NCBI GenBank assembly: GCA_023435985.1
Contig: JAEZKY010000214.1
Coordinates: forward strand, 1 to 31,214
From: Bacillota bacterium
GTDB taxonomy: Bacteria; Bacillota; Clostridia; Clostridiales; Clostridiaceae
Length of the DNA stretch: 31,214 nucleotides
Direction: 5' to 3'
In this document: positions 17,101 to 23,773 of the stretch, in pieces
Position numbering within the stretch: the stretch's first letter is position 1
How the letters are laid out: each line of letters starts with the position of its first letter
Position numbers and translations under genes: made by a program
Notes under the pieces: generated by a model
The model's input: only the letters and a program-made list of their open reading frames with translations
What the model was told of the DNA's origin: nothing
The model's database searches: none

Positions 17101-18687
17101 AGTTACTTGTGCAAATAATTGCTTAAAATAGTTAAATAGTGGTTGAGATTCTCTAGATAATACTGCGAGTGGAACATCTACCCCCATTGCTGCAAGTGGT
17201 TCTGCTCCGCTTTCAGCCATTGGAAGCATAGTTGTTTTAACTTCCTCATATGTATATCCAAATGTCTTTTCTAATCTCTTTCTAGTTTCCCTGTCATACT
17301 CAATTCTAAGCTTTTTGCTATCTTTTATTTTGTCTAATGTAACTAAATTTTCCTTTAACCATTCTCCATATGGATGTTCAGCTGCATATTCCTGCTTTAA
17401 CTGTTCATCATCTATAACTTCTTTTTTAACTGTATCTACAAGAAGCATTCTACCTGGTTTTAATCTATCTTTCTTTTCTACAATTTCAGGAGGCACATCT
17501 AAAGCACCAACTTCTGAAGAAAGAATTAATCTTCTATCTTTAGTAATATAATATCTTGACGGTCTTAGACCATTTCTATCTAAAACTGCACCAACTTTTT
17601 CACCATCTGTAAATACGATAGCTGCTGGACCATCCCATGGTTCCATTAGTGTAGCGTTATATTCATAAAAAGCTTTCTTTTCTTTACTCATAGTCTTACT
17701 CTTATACCATGGTTCTGGAATTGCCATCATAACTGCTCTAGTTAAGTCCATACCATTCATATATAAGAATTCTAAGTTATTGTCAAAGATCGCAGAGTCT
17801 GATCCTTCTTTGTTTATAATAGGTAATACTCTGTTTAAATCTTTTCCAAGCGCTCTAGATTTTACATTTGTTTCTCTAGAATAAACCTTATTTACATTTC
17901 CACGAAGTGTATTTATTTCACCATTATGGATCATAAATCTGTTTGGATGCGCTCTTTCCCAGCTTGGGAATGTATTAGTACTATATCTTGAATGTACTAA
18001 TGCTAAAGAGGTTTCAACTCTTTCATCGTCTAAATCCTTATAGAATTCTCTAAGTTGTGTAGATAAAAGCATTCCTTTATACACAATTGTTTTTGATGAG
18101 AAAGATGCAATATAAAAAGTCTCATTTAAGAATTTACTTATCCATCCTGCTCTTTTTTCTATATTTCTTCTAACAATATATAAATTTCTTTCAAAATCTT
18201 TTCCTTGTTTTATGCCATTAGGTCTCTTTACAAAAGCTTGCATTATTGCAGGCATAGCTTCTAAAGATGCTTTTCCAAGTATTGAAGAATTTGTTTGAAC
18301 TTCTCTCCACCCAATCAGTTCAAAATTCTCATCTTTACATATATCCTCAAAAAGGCTCATAGCTTCTTTTCTTGCCTTTTCTTCTTGTGGTAAAAATACC
18401 ATTGCAACTGCATAGTCGCCTTCACTACCAAGAGTTAACCCCTTTGCTTTCAATTCTTCTTCAAAGAATTTGTGAGGTATGTTGAATAATACTCCTGCTC
18501 CATCTCCTGTATGTTCATCAGCGCCTGTCCCACCTCTATGCTCTAATTTTTCAAGTATAGTTAGGCAGTCTGATAGTATCTCATGAGATTTTTCACCATC
18601 AATGTTAACTATTGTCCCAATTCCACAAGCATCATGTTCAAAACATGGATTATATAGCCCTTGTGCATTTGGATTATTATTTTCCAT
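14110..18687 (-). CDS. gltB: Glutamate synthase, large subunit
   Basis: The 1525-residue amidotransferase and synthase subunit. A 20-residue propeptide precedes C21 (DACGIGTI), the expected catalytic cysteine that becomes the N-terminus after processing. It is followed by the Ntn glutaminase domain (EHRGGTGAD, HSRYSTNTFPSWERAHP, HNGEINTLRGN), a central domain, and the FMN synthase domain (GAMSYGSISKEAHEALA, KPGEGGQLPGTKVYPWIA). The [3Fe-4S] cysteines lie near residues 1132-1145 (CVMMRVCNLDTCPVG). The C-terminal GXGXG beta-helix domain (GAAGQSFGSFIPKGL, GGKLIVYPP, GATSGKVFINGIAGERF) completes the protein. It is complete and typical. It lies 177 bp behind the ANTAR gene with no clear terminator between. 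In Bacillus-style naming this is gltA. Confidence 0.97.
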   Translation of the reverse strand: MENNNPNAQGLYNPCFEHDACGIGTIVNIDGEKSHEILSDCLTILEKLEHRGGTGADEHTGDGAGVLFNIPHKFFEEELKAKGLTLGSEGDYAVAMVFLPQEEKARKEAMSLFEDICKDENFELIGWREVQTNSSILGKASLEAMPAIMQAFVKRPNGIKQGKDFERNLYIVRRNIEKRAGWISKFLNETFYIASFSSKTIVYKGMLLSTQLREFYKDLDDERVETSLALVHSRYSTNTFPSWERAHPNRFMIHNGEINTLRGNVNKVYSRETNVKSRALGKDLNRVLPIINKEGSDSAIFDNNLEFLYMNGMDLTRAVMMAIPEPWYKSKTMSKEKKAFYEYNATLMEPWDGPAAIVFTDGEKVGAVLDRNGLRPSRYYITKDRRLILSSEVGALDVPPEIVEKKDRLKPGRMLLVDTVKKEVIDDEQLKQEYAAEHPYGEWLKENLVTLDKIKDSKKLRIEYDRETRKRLEKTFGYTYEEVKTTMLPMAESGAEPLAAMGVDVPLAVLSRESQPLFNYFKQLFAQVTNPPIDAIREEIITASNVYLGPEGNILEDKPSNCEMLKLDSPILNDDELAKIKTLNDGNLKAKVIDIVFDKGSSLENALDEMFEKAQDAYEKGYTILVLSDRNVCEAKVPIPSLLAVSALHQYMVKKGTRTSVGIVLESGEPREIHHFATLIGFGASAVNPYMAYESLRGLIEEGLLNAEYDKAVYNYNKAVLKGIIKILSKMGISTIQSYQGAQIFEAIGIGKEVIDKYFTNTISRIDGIGLKEIQKEAEINHEKGFREKTYAADFSLDSPGYEKLRSGEGNQEKHLYNPLTIHKLQEATRTGNYELFKECTSLIDDEKAEITLRGLLDFNYNSNEIPLDEVESVSEIVKRFKTGAMSYGSISKEAHEALAIAMNRIGGKSNTGEGGEDKDRWTVDENGDSRRSSIKQVASGRFGVTSEYLVNADELQIKLAQGAKPGEGGQLPGTKVYPWIAKTRHSTTGVGLISPPPHHDIYSIEDLAQLIYDLKNANTGARVSVKLVSECGVGTVAAGVAKGGAEVILISGYDGGTGASPKNSIKNAGLPWELGLAEAHQTLLLNDLRERVRVEVDGKLMSGRDVAIAALLGAEEFGFATAPLVALGCVMMRVCNLDTCPVGVATQNEELRKRFKGKPEYVVNFMYFIAEELREIMAKLGFRKLDEMIGRVDKLKQKESAHGWKAKSIDLSSILYTPDKYKGKVVKFDQTKKYDFKLHKVMDEKLFLDKCKEAITEGKKTNLEVDITNTDRTLGTILGSEVTKVHGTEGLPEDTITIKCNGAAGQSFGSFIPKGLTFEIEGDANDYFGKGLSGGKLIVYPPKKSTFVAEDNILIGNVALYGATSGKVFINGIAGERFCVRNSGATAVVEGVGAHGLEYMTGGKVVVLGKTGINFAAGMSGGVAYIYEEDPNFRINLNEEMISLEELDIDDEEELKSLIEEHVKVTGSPKGNKILYNFETEKSKFHKIIPKDYKRVLETVEKYKNLGCDEDEALIKTFQEIKGN

Positions 18688-18717
18688 TTTAATTCCCCCT
18701 GTAATAATATATTTATT

Positions 18718-18763
18718 TGCACATTATTCCTTTGTTTTAAATCAAATAGGTGCACATAATTGG
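18718..18763. repeat. Direct repeat in the gltB upstream region
   Basis: TGCACATTATT at 18718-18728 and TGCACATAATT at 18751-18761 match at 10 of 11 positions and start 33 bp apart, close to three helical turns. They lie 30-75 bp before the gltB start and may be an operator pair. No consensus sigma-A promoter was clear here, and no attenuator like those at glnA and glnN. Confidence 0.4.
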
Positions 18764-18864
18764 TTTTCCTTTAAATATGTTCCAAATACTCATTTATAGT
18801 AAAACAACGAGTAAAAATATCCTTTTACGATATAGTTACCCGCATATTTACTGTAATTTACAAA

Positions 18865-19425
18865 TTATTCTGCTTCACTTAATATTAAACTAGCAATATC
18901 TTTCATCCTTTTCCCAGAATCCATACTTATCTTCTGCATATACCTAAATGCTTCATTTTCTGTAAGTCCTGACGTTACCATAAGATGACCCTTAGCCTTT
19001 TCTATAAGCTTTCTGTCTTCTAAGGTATGCTCTAATTTTTCTACTTGTTCTCTTAGCTTCTTAATTCTCTTTTTACTTTGAAATATTAGATCAATAGCAT
19101 TAGTCAGTAGTACATTAGAAATTTTAGTGCCAATACAATATATATCGGTATCTTCCTCTATAAATGATTTATATGGTTCATTTACAATAGCTAAAAAGCT
19201 AGTGTAATCAACTAAATTTTCATAAACATCTAGTAAACTCATATCTTTAAATTTATATCCAACTAAGACTAGGTCTGGGGAATATTGCATAACTAATCTA
19301 ATTAATTCATTTCCTGAGGTACATAACGCTAGTATTTCATAGCCTTCCTGTATTAGTAAACTCTTTAATTTCTTTGCAGTCTCAATATTGCTTAGCGCTA
19401 TAATAAGTTTTCCATTTTGAGCCAT
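18865..19425 (-). CDS. ANTAR-domain antitermination regulator (NitR/NasT-like) with degenerate receiver domain
   Basis: A 186-residue RNA-binding regulator. Residues 1-115 form a response-regulator-like fold, but the usual phospho-acceptor Asp is Gly (PDLVLVGY, G56) and the N-terminal acidic pair is missing (KLIIALSN), so classical phosphorylation seems unlikely. A coiled coil (about 117-140) leads to the C-terminal ANTAR domain (LEDRKLIEKAKGHLM, LTENEAFRYMQKISMDSGKRMKDIASLI). ANTAR domains bind paired hairpins in leader RNAs and prevent terminators from forming. The gene follows glnA by about 40 bp, as nitR does in solvent-producing clostridia, and precedes gltB. The start is ATG at 19423-19425, 6 nt after AAGGTGGGG; the longer GTG start at 19437 would overlap that ribosome binding site. 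Likely targets are the leaders at 10493, 20852 and 21106. Confidence 0.92.
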   Translation of the reverse strand: MAQNGKLIIALSNIETAKKLKSLLIQEGYEILALCTSGNELIRLVMQYSPDLVLVGYKFKDMSLLDVYENLVDYTSFLAIVNEPYKSFIEEDTDIYCIGTKISNVLLTNAIDLIFQSKKRIKKLREQVEKLEHTLEDRKLIEKAKGHLMVTSGLTENEAFRYMQKISMDSGKRMKDIASLILSEAE

Positions 19426-19465
19426 CGCAATCCCCACCTTAAATTAGTAACTCAATATCACTAGA

Positions 19466-20797
19466 TTAATATTTATTAAGATAGTTCTCTATTTCCCAAT
19501 CATGCACTTTGGTTCTGTAATCATCCCACTCAGCAGCTTTTCCAGCAATATAGTTAGTGTAAATATGTTCTCCTAAAGCTGCCTTAGCTAATTCACTTTC
19601 TTCCATAAATTTAACTGCTTCATATAGATTGTTTGGTAGATTATCAATTCCATTAGCTTTTCTTTCATCATCAGTCATAGCAAAAATGTTTGCTTCTATT
19701 TCAGCTGGTGGTGTTAAATTATTCTTAATTCCATCTAAACCAGCTTGTAGAAGTACTGCTAATACTAAGTATGGATTAGAACTTGGATCTGGACATCTAA
19801 GCTCTACCCTTGTTCCAGCACCTCTTGCAGCTGGCACTCTTATTAATGCAGTTCTATTTTTACAAGACCAAGCTAAGTAAACTGGTGCTTCATATCCTGG
19901 TACCAATCTCTTATATGAATTAACTAGTGGATTAGTTACTGCTGCAAGCCCCTTAACATTCTTTAATAAACCAGCAATAAATTGATAAGCCACTTTACTT
20001 AATCCATTTTTGTCATTTTCATCAACGAAAGCATTCTTTCCATCTTTGAATAATGACATATTAACGTGCATTCCTGAACCATTGATTCCAAAGATTGGTT
20101 TAGGCATAAATGATGCATGTAGTCCATGTCTTTGAGCAATAGATTTAACAACTAACTTAAAAGTCATAATATTATCAGCTGTAGTTAAAGCATCTCCATA
20201 CTTAAAGTCAATTTCATTTTGACCTTCAGCAACTTCATGATGAGAAGCTTCAATTTCAAATCCCATTTCTTCTAAAGCTAAAGTCATATCGCGCCTAGCA
20301 TTTTCTCCTAAATCTGTAGGTGCTAAATCGAAATATCCACCTTTATCTTGAGTGTTAGTTGTTGCATTTCCATTTTCATCTGTTTCAAACAAGAAAAATT
20401 CACATTCTGGTCCAACATTCATTGAATATCCAAGCTCAGCTGCATCGGCTATAGCCTTCTTTAAGATATATCTTGGATCTCCTTCAAATGGTGTTCCATC
20501 TGGTCTGTAAACGTCACAAATTAATCTTGCGACCTTACCTTGTTGTGGTCTCCATGGAAAAATTACAAAGCTGTCTAAGTTGGGTCTTAAATTCATATCT
20601 GATTCTTCAATTCTAACAAAACCATCAATAGATGATCCATCAAACATGCACTCATTATTTAGTGCCTTTTCTAATTGCTTATCAGTAATTGCTACATTTT
20701 TTAATGTGCCAAAAATATCAGTAAATTGAAGCCTTATGAATTTCACTCCATTTTCTCTTACTAAGTTAATGACATCTTCCTTTGTGTATTTTGCCAT
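19466..20797 (-). CDS. glnA: Type I glutamine synthetase GlnA
   Basis: Main-type GSI enzyme, 443 residues, making glutamine from glutamate, ammonium and ATP as a dodecamer. Visible motifs: the N-terminal beta-grasp (VKFIRLQFTDIFGTLKN), DGSSIDGF with the latch aspartate, VGPECEFFLFE metal and glutamate ligands, the ATP-site NGSGMHVNMS, KRLVPGYEAPVYLAWS and the RVPAARGAGTRVELR arginines. The size and the absence of a tyrosine at the GSI-beta adenylylation loop (here NGIDNLPNN) place it in the GSI-alpha type of Gram-positive bacteria, controlled by feedback and not by AMP addition. It is the first gene of the run glnA - ANTAR regulator - gltB - gltD. Its leader holds a promoter, an ANTAR-like hairpin and a terminator immediately before the ribosome binding site (GGGGGGAG). 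Confidence 0.97.
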   Translation of the reverse strand: MAKYTKEDVINLVRENGVKFIRLQFTDIFGTLKNVAITDKQLEKALNNECMFDGSSIDGFVRIEESDMNLRPNLDSFVIFPWRPQQGKVARLICDVYRPDGTPFEGDPRYILKKAIADAAELGYSMNVGPECEFFLFETDENGNATTNTQDKGGYFDLAPTDLGENARRDMTLALEEMGFEIEASHHEVAEGQNEIDFKYGDALTTADNIMTFKLVVKSIAQRHGLHASFMPKPIFGINGSGMHVNMSLFKDGKNAFVDENDKNGLSKVAYQFIAGLLKNVKGLAAVTNPLVNSYKRLVPGYEAPVYLAWSCKNRTALIRVPAARGAGTRVELRCPDPSSNPYLVLAVLLQAGLDGIKNNLTPPAEIEANIFAMTDDERKANGIDNLPNNLYEAVKFMEESELAKAALGEHIYTNYIAGKAAEWDDYRTKVHDWEIENYLNKY

Positions 20798-20817
20798 TTA
20801 CACTCCCCCCTTTTCTT

Positions 20818-20864
20818 AAAAAAAAGCGCACAATAGAGATATATACCATCTATTGAACGCCTTT
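20818..20864 (-). terminator. Leader attenuator terminator upstream of glnA
   Basis: On the minus strand GGCGTTCAATAGA pairs with TCTATTGTGCGCT (one mismatch, two G-U) and is followed by eight T residues, ending about 20 nt before the glnA start codon and next to its ribosome binding site. It could block both transcription and, if read through, not the ribosome site itself. Confidence 0.85.
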
Positions 20865-20871
20865 GCTCAAT
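20852..20871 (-). promoter_or_regulatory. ANTAR-type antiterminator hairpin in the glnA leader
   Basis: ATTGAGC-AAAGGC-GTTCAAT on the minus strand forms a 7-bp stem (one G-U) with a hexanucleotide loop having A at 1 and G at 4. The loop and right arm are the left arm of the terminator at 20818-20864, so they exclude each other. It begins about 9 nt after the predicted transcript start, which leaves no room for a first hairpin; the second hairpin of the classical pair was not found. Confidence 0.7.
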
Positions 20872-20886
20872 TCTTTTAATAATGAA

Positions 20887-20915
20887 ATTATATAATAATA
20901 TTTATTTCAAATCAA
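20887..20915 (-). promoter_or_regulatory. Proximal sigma-A promoter of glnA
   Basis: -35 TTGATT (20910-20915), 17-bp spacer and -10 TATAAT (20887-20892) on the minus strand. Transcription would begin near 20880, giving a leader of about 83 nt that is nearly all attenuator. Confidence 0.85.
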
Positions 20916-20954
20916 GTGATTTTTTAAAAAAATAAATATTTTTATATCAAAAAC

Positions 20955-20998
20955 TTTAAATAATAAAGAAAAAAATATCATTTTCTTTATTATTTAAA
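20955..20998 (-). terminator. Strong A/T stem-loop between the two glnA promoters
   Basis: Perfect 18-bp inverted repeat (arms 20955-20972 and 20981-20998, 8-nt loop) followed on the minus strand by GTTTTTG. It probably stops transcripts from the distal promoter that pass the first terminator, so the distal unit may not reach glnA. Confidence 0.6.
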
Positions 20999-21067
20999 TA
21001 GAATGATTAGAAATTGGAAATCCTTAAGTTACAAATTTTCTGCATATAACATAAATTATTTTATAGC

Positions 21068-21115
21068 AAAAAAATAAACGAAATCATTGTGAATTATTCA
21101 TTCCATGACTTCGTT
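21068..21115 (-). terminator. Terminator just downstream of the distal promoter
   Basis: AACGAAGTCAT pairs with ATGATTTCGTT over 11 bp on the minus strand (one G-U), followed by TATTTTTTT. It lies only about 20-70 nt after the predicted start of the distal transcript. Confidence 0.85.
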
Positions 21116-21119
21116 GTCA
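21106..21119 (-). promoter_or_regulatory. ANTAR-type hairpin in the distal leader
   Basis: TGAC-AACGAA-GTCA on the minus strand: a 4-bp stem, extendable by U-G pairs, with a hexanucleotide loop having A at 1 and G at 4. The loop and right arm are the terminator's left arm (21105-21115). The short stem is the weakest of the three cases. Confidence 0.5.
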
Positions 21120-21142
21120 AAAGTTATCTAATTTATATCTTC

Positions 21143-21171
21143 ATTATACAAATCAAATATAACTATGTCAA
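21143..21171 (-). promoter_or_regulatory. Distal consensus promoter upstream of glnA
   Basis: TTGACA (21166-21171), 17-bp spacer, TATAAT (21143-21148) on the minus strand: a perfect match to the sigma-A consensus and the strongest promoter seen in the window. It points towards glnA, 346 bp away, and is divergent from the aspartate kinase gene. Confidence 0.85.
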
Positions 21172-21337
21172 TCAGACTGTAAAATCACTTCATGAGTACT
21201 GTTAATTTTTTTCACATATTTTAAAGGCATTCTATATTCTTTTTTATTATTTAGTTTCATCCAATATTTATTATGCATATTTTACTTTCAATATATACAC
21301 TATTAGTATTCGAATTAAAGTATTCTCAATAATTAAC

Positions 21338-21366
21338 TTGAACATTTTTAGATAAATTGCTACAAT
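21338..21366 (+). promoter_or_regulatory. Sigma-A promoter of the aspartate kinase gene
   Basis: -35 TTGAAC (21338-21343), 17-bp spacer, -10 TACAAT (21361-21366). Transcription would begin near 21373, after the furthest upstream in-frame ATG, which supports the later start at 21415. The 21172-21337 stretch otherwise shows no feature. Confidence 0.75.
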
Positions 21367-21414
21367 CTTATGTGTAAATTTATAAAAAACATAAAAAATA
21401 TGGGGGCTATGATT

Positions 21415-22728
21415 ATGAACACAATTGTAACAAAATTTGGTGGAAGCTCACTAGCAGACGCTAGTCAATTCAAAAAGGTTAAGGATATAATATTTTCTAA
21501 TAATGAAAGAAAATATGTAATTCCTTCAGCACCTGGTAAAAGAAATTCTAAAGATTCAAAGATAACTGACCTTTTATACCTTTGCCACGCCCATGTTTCT
21601 ACGGGCATAGCTTTTGATGATGTTTTTAACCACATAAAAGATAGATATTGTGGCATTGTTAAAGATTTGAACTTAGATTTCGATATTGAAAAACATTTAG
21701 ATATTGTAAAAAAAGATCTTGAAGAAGGGGCCTCAAGTGATTATGCCGCAAGCAGAGGAGAATATCTAAACGGACTAATACTTGCTAATTATTTAAATTT
21801 TGAATTTGTCGATGCTAAAGATGTTATGGTTTTTGATACAGATGGATCATTAGATGCTGAAGCTACAAACGCTGCTCTTAATGCCAAACTATCAAAAATA
21901 TCTAAAGCTGTAATTCCAGGATTTTATGGTGCAGATAAAGATGGCAATATAATAACATTTTCAAGGGGCGGCTCAGATGTAACAGGCGCATTAGTTGCTG
22001 CTAGTATAAGCGCTAATCTTTACGAAAACTGGACAGATGTATCTGGCTTCTTAATGGCGGATCCTAGAATAATTAAAAATCCAAAGCCAATAAGCAGAAT
22101 AACTTATTCTGAACTAAGAGAATTATCTTATATGGGTGCTTCAGTACTTCATGAAGATGCTATATTCCCTGTAAGAGAAATTGGAATTCCAATAAATATT
22201 AAGAACACAAATAGACCACAGGATGAAGGTACTTTTATAGTTAAAGATTGTGATATTTCAACTAATCCAACTACTGTAACTGGTATTGCAGGAAAAAAAG
22301 ATTTTACAGTAATCTCAATAGCTAAAGCTTCCATGAATTCAGAACTTGGTTTTTGTAGAAAGCTATTATCAATTCTTGAACAACACAATATTTCCTTTGA
22401 AAATATGCCTTCTGGAATTGATACAGTATGTCTTGTAATTTCGGACTCACAGCTAAAACATAAAAAAGATGCTGTAATCGAAGAAATTAGAAGAACATGT
22501 AATCCTGATACAATAGAAGTTCATCCAAACTTAGCTATGATTGCAACTGTTGGACGCGGAATGGCTAAACAAATGGGAACAGCTGCAAAAATCTTCACAG
22601 CTCTTTCAGATGCCAAGGTAAATATAAGAATGATCGATCAAGGTTCTAGTGAAATGAATATTTTAGTTGGTATTGAAAATGATGATTTTGAAAAAGGAAT
22701 TACTGCAATTTATAATGCATTTAATTAA
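21415..22728 (+). CDS. Aspartate kinase
   Basis: Phosphorylates aspartate, the first step towards lysine, threonine, methionine and diaminopimelate. The 437-residue single-function enzyme begins MNTIVTKFGGSSLAD, the kinase glycine-rich motif. The active-site segment GNIITFSRGGSDVTGALVA lies near residues 182-200. Two ACT domains occupy about residues 300-437 (TVISIAKASMNSELGFCRKLLSILEQHNIS and ATVGRGMAKQMGTAAKIFTALSDAKVNIRMIDQGSSEMNILVGI), where end products bind. The ATG at 21415 follows GGGGG by 8 nt; the ATG at 21370 lies before the predicted transcript start. It is monocistronic, closed by a terminator. Gene symbol (lysC, thrA-like or other) cannot be fixed from the sequence, and no lysine riboswitch precedes it. 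Confidence 0.94.
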   Translation: MNTIVTKFGGSSLADASQFKKVKDIIFSNNERKYVIPSAPGKRNSKDSKITDLLYLCHAHVSTGIAFDDVFNHIKDRYCGIVKDLNLDFDIEKHLDIVKKDLEEGASSDYAASRGEYLNGLILANYLNFEFVDAKDVMVFDTDGSLDAEATNAALNAKLSKISKAVIPGFYGADKDGNIITFSRGGSDVTGALVAASISANLYENWTDVSGFLMADPRIIKNPKPISRITYSELRELSYMGASVLHEDAIFPVREIGIPINIKNTNRPQDEGTFIVKDCDISTNPTTVTGIAGKKDFTVISIAKASMNSELGFCRKLLSILEQHNISFENMPSGIDTVCLVISDSQLKHKKDAVIEEIRRTCNPDTIEVHPNLAMIATVGRGMAKQMGTAAKIFTALSDAKVNIRMIDQGSSEMNILVGIENDDFEKGITAIYNAFN

Positions 22729-22737
22729 AATAGATAC

Positions 22738-22777
22738 AAATAAAAATAGACCACAATATGCTGGTCTATTTTTATTT
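22738..22777. terminator. Bidirectional terminator between aspartate kinase and dedA
   Basis: Perfect 15-bp stem (arms 22738-22752 and 22763-22777, 10-nt loop) with A and T runs inside the arms, so it can end the convergent transcripts of both neighbours. Confidence 0.9.
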
Positions 22778-22818
22778 ACGCTGTATTCTTATTAAGCTTT
22801 TACTAATCAATTAAAATA

Positions 22819-23454
22819 TTACATAACTTCATCAGTTTTTTTTGCTTTACTTCTGATAAACTCAATTATTATCGGCAATATTGAAATTAATATTATTGCA
22901 ATTATTACTAATTCAAAGTTATTTTTAACTACTGGAATACTTCCAAAAAAGTATCCTAAAGCTGATACGATTAATACCCATATAACGCCTCCAATTGCAT
23001 TAAATGAAATAAATTTCTTATAACTCATTTCACCTATTCCTGCCACAAATGGAGCAATTGTTCTTACAATCGGTATAAATCTGGCAAAAATTATTGTTTT
23101 ACCACCATATTTCTCATAGAATTTATTAGTTTTATCAAGATGTTCTTGTTTTATGAATCTTCCGCTTTTTAAGATTTTATGACCGAAGAGCCTTCCAATT
23201 TCATAATTTGATGTATCTCCAAGAATCGCTGAAATCATTAAAATTCCTATGAGCATATATATATTGAGTGCTCCTTCAGCTGCTAATGCTGCTGCCGCAA
23301 AAATTAAAGAATCTCCAGGCAAAAATGGTGTTATTACTAATCCTGTTTCTAAGAAAATTATAATAAATAACATCAAATATGTTTCAACTCCATAATTTCC
23401 AACAACAGCTGCTAAATACTTATCAAGATGTAAAAATATATCTATTATATTCAT
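22819..23454 (-). CDS. DedA-family membrane protein
   Basis: A 211-residue DedA/VTT-type integral membrane protein. Typical pieces are FLETGLVITPFLPGDSLIF near residue 33, a second hydrophobic segment after it, GRLFGHKILKSGRF, and the conserved ARFIPIVRTIAPFVAGIGEMSYKKF with the essential-type arginines. The protein ends with two membrane helices. Members act in envelope homeostasis, and recent work links some to undecaprenyl phosphate or phospholipid translocation; which applies here is unknown. The ATG at 23452-23454 is 7 nt after AGGAGG, giving a protein 19 residues shorter than the longest open frame. It has its own promoter and ends at the shared terminator. Confidence 0.92.
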   Translation of the reverse strand: MNIIDIFLHLDKYLAAVVGNYGVETYLMLFIIIFLETGLVITPFLPGDSLIFAAAALAAEGALNIYMLIGILMISAILGDTSNYEIGRLFGHKILKSGRFIKQEHLDKTNKFYEKYGGKTIIFARFIPIVRTIAPFVAGIGEMSYKKFISFNAIGGVIWVLIVSALGYFFGSIPVVKNNFELVIIAIILISILPIIIEFIRSKAKKTDEVM

Positions 23455-23517
23455 TGTTTTCCTCCTATGTGCAAAATACAACATTTTATTTTGTAAAATT
23501 ATTATTTGCATATGGTT

Positions 23518-23546
23518 ATTATACCTTATTAGCTGACAAAGTAAAA
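23518..23546 (-). promoter_or_regulatory. Promoter of dedA
   Basis: -10 TATAAT (23518-23523) and -35 TTTTAC (23541-23546) with a 17-bp spacer on the minus strand, about 65 bp before the dedA start. Confidence 0.65.
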
Positions 23547-23661
23547 TTAAGAATTAATTAAAAATAAACTTTATACTCATTTTTATTTTTTTTATCATTA
23601 TACAGACCAGACCTGTCATTGGATATTTATTAGCACTTCTATTAAGATTTATTTAATAATA

Positions 23662-23756
23662 TTAATACACAAAAAGCTATAAATAATTTACAGTATACAT
23701 ATTATTCATCATTGAATAATTCTACTAAGAATAAATATAAACTTCTTGTGTATTAA
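23662..23756 (-). other. 95-nt stem-loop in the 3' region of the surface operon
   Basis: A 15-bp basal stem (23662-23676 with 23742-23756) is perfect in minus-strand RNA if one G-U pair is counted, and encloses an 8-bp hairpin ATTATTCA/TGAATAAT (23701-23720). It starts 18 nt after the DUF5057 gene's stop. The outgoing sequence has no long T-run, so it may stabilise or process the mRNA end. The rest of 23547-23661 shows nothing. Confidence 0.45.
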
Positions 23757-23773
23757 TTATAGAATATAATTTT

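Larger units (their letters stand above)
21068..21136 (-). ncRNA. Predicted short RNA from the distal promoter upstream of glnA
   Basis: A full-consensus promoter (21143-21171) followed within about 70 nt by an intrinsic terminator defines a transcript of roughly 65-70 nt with no open reading frame. It contains the ANTAR-like hairpin at 21106-21119. It could be a prematurely ended glnA leader or a stand-alone RNA that binds the ANTAR regulator. Ends are predicted from promoter and terminator only. Confidence 0.5.

Noticed and set aside
18690..18864. ANTAR hairpin or attenuator ahead of gltB
   Set aside because: Candidates with AAAGGA loops give stems of at most 3 bp, and no terminator with a U-run overlaps them.
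21172..21414. Lysine riboswitch in front of aspartate kinase
   Set aside because: The promoter at 21338-21366 leaves a leader of only about 40 nt, far too short for an L-box, and no L-box sequence was seen.
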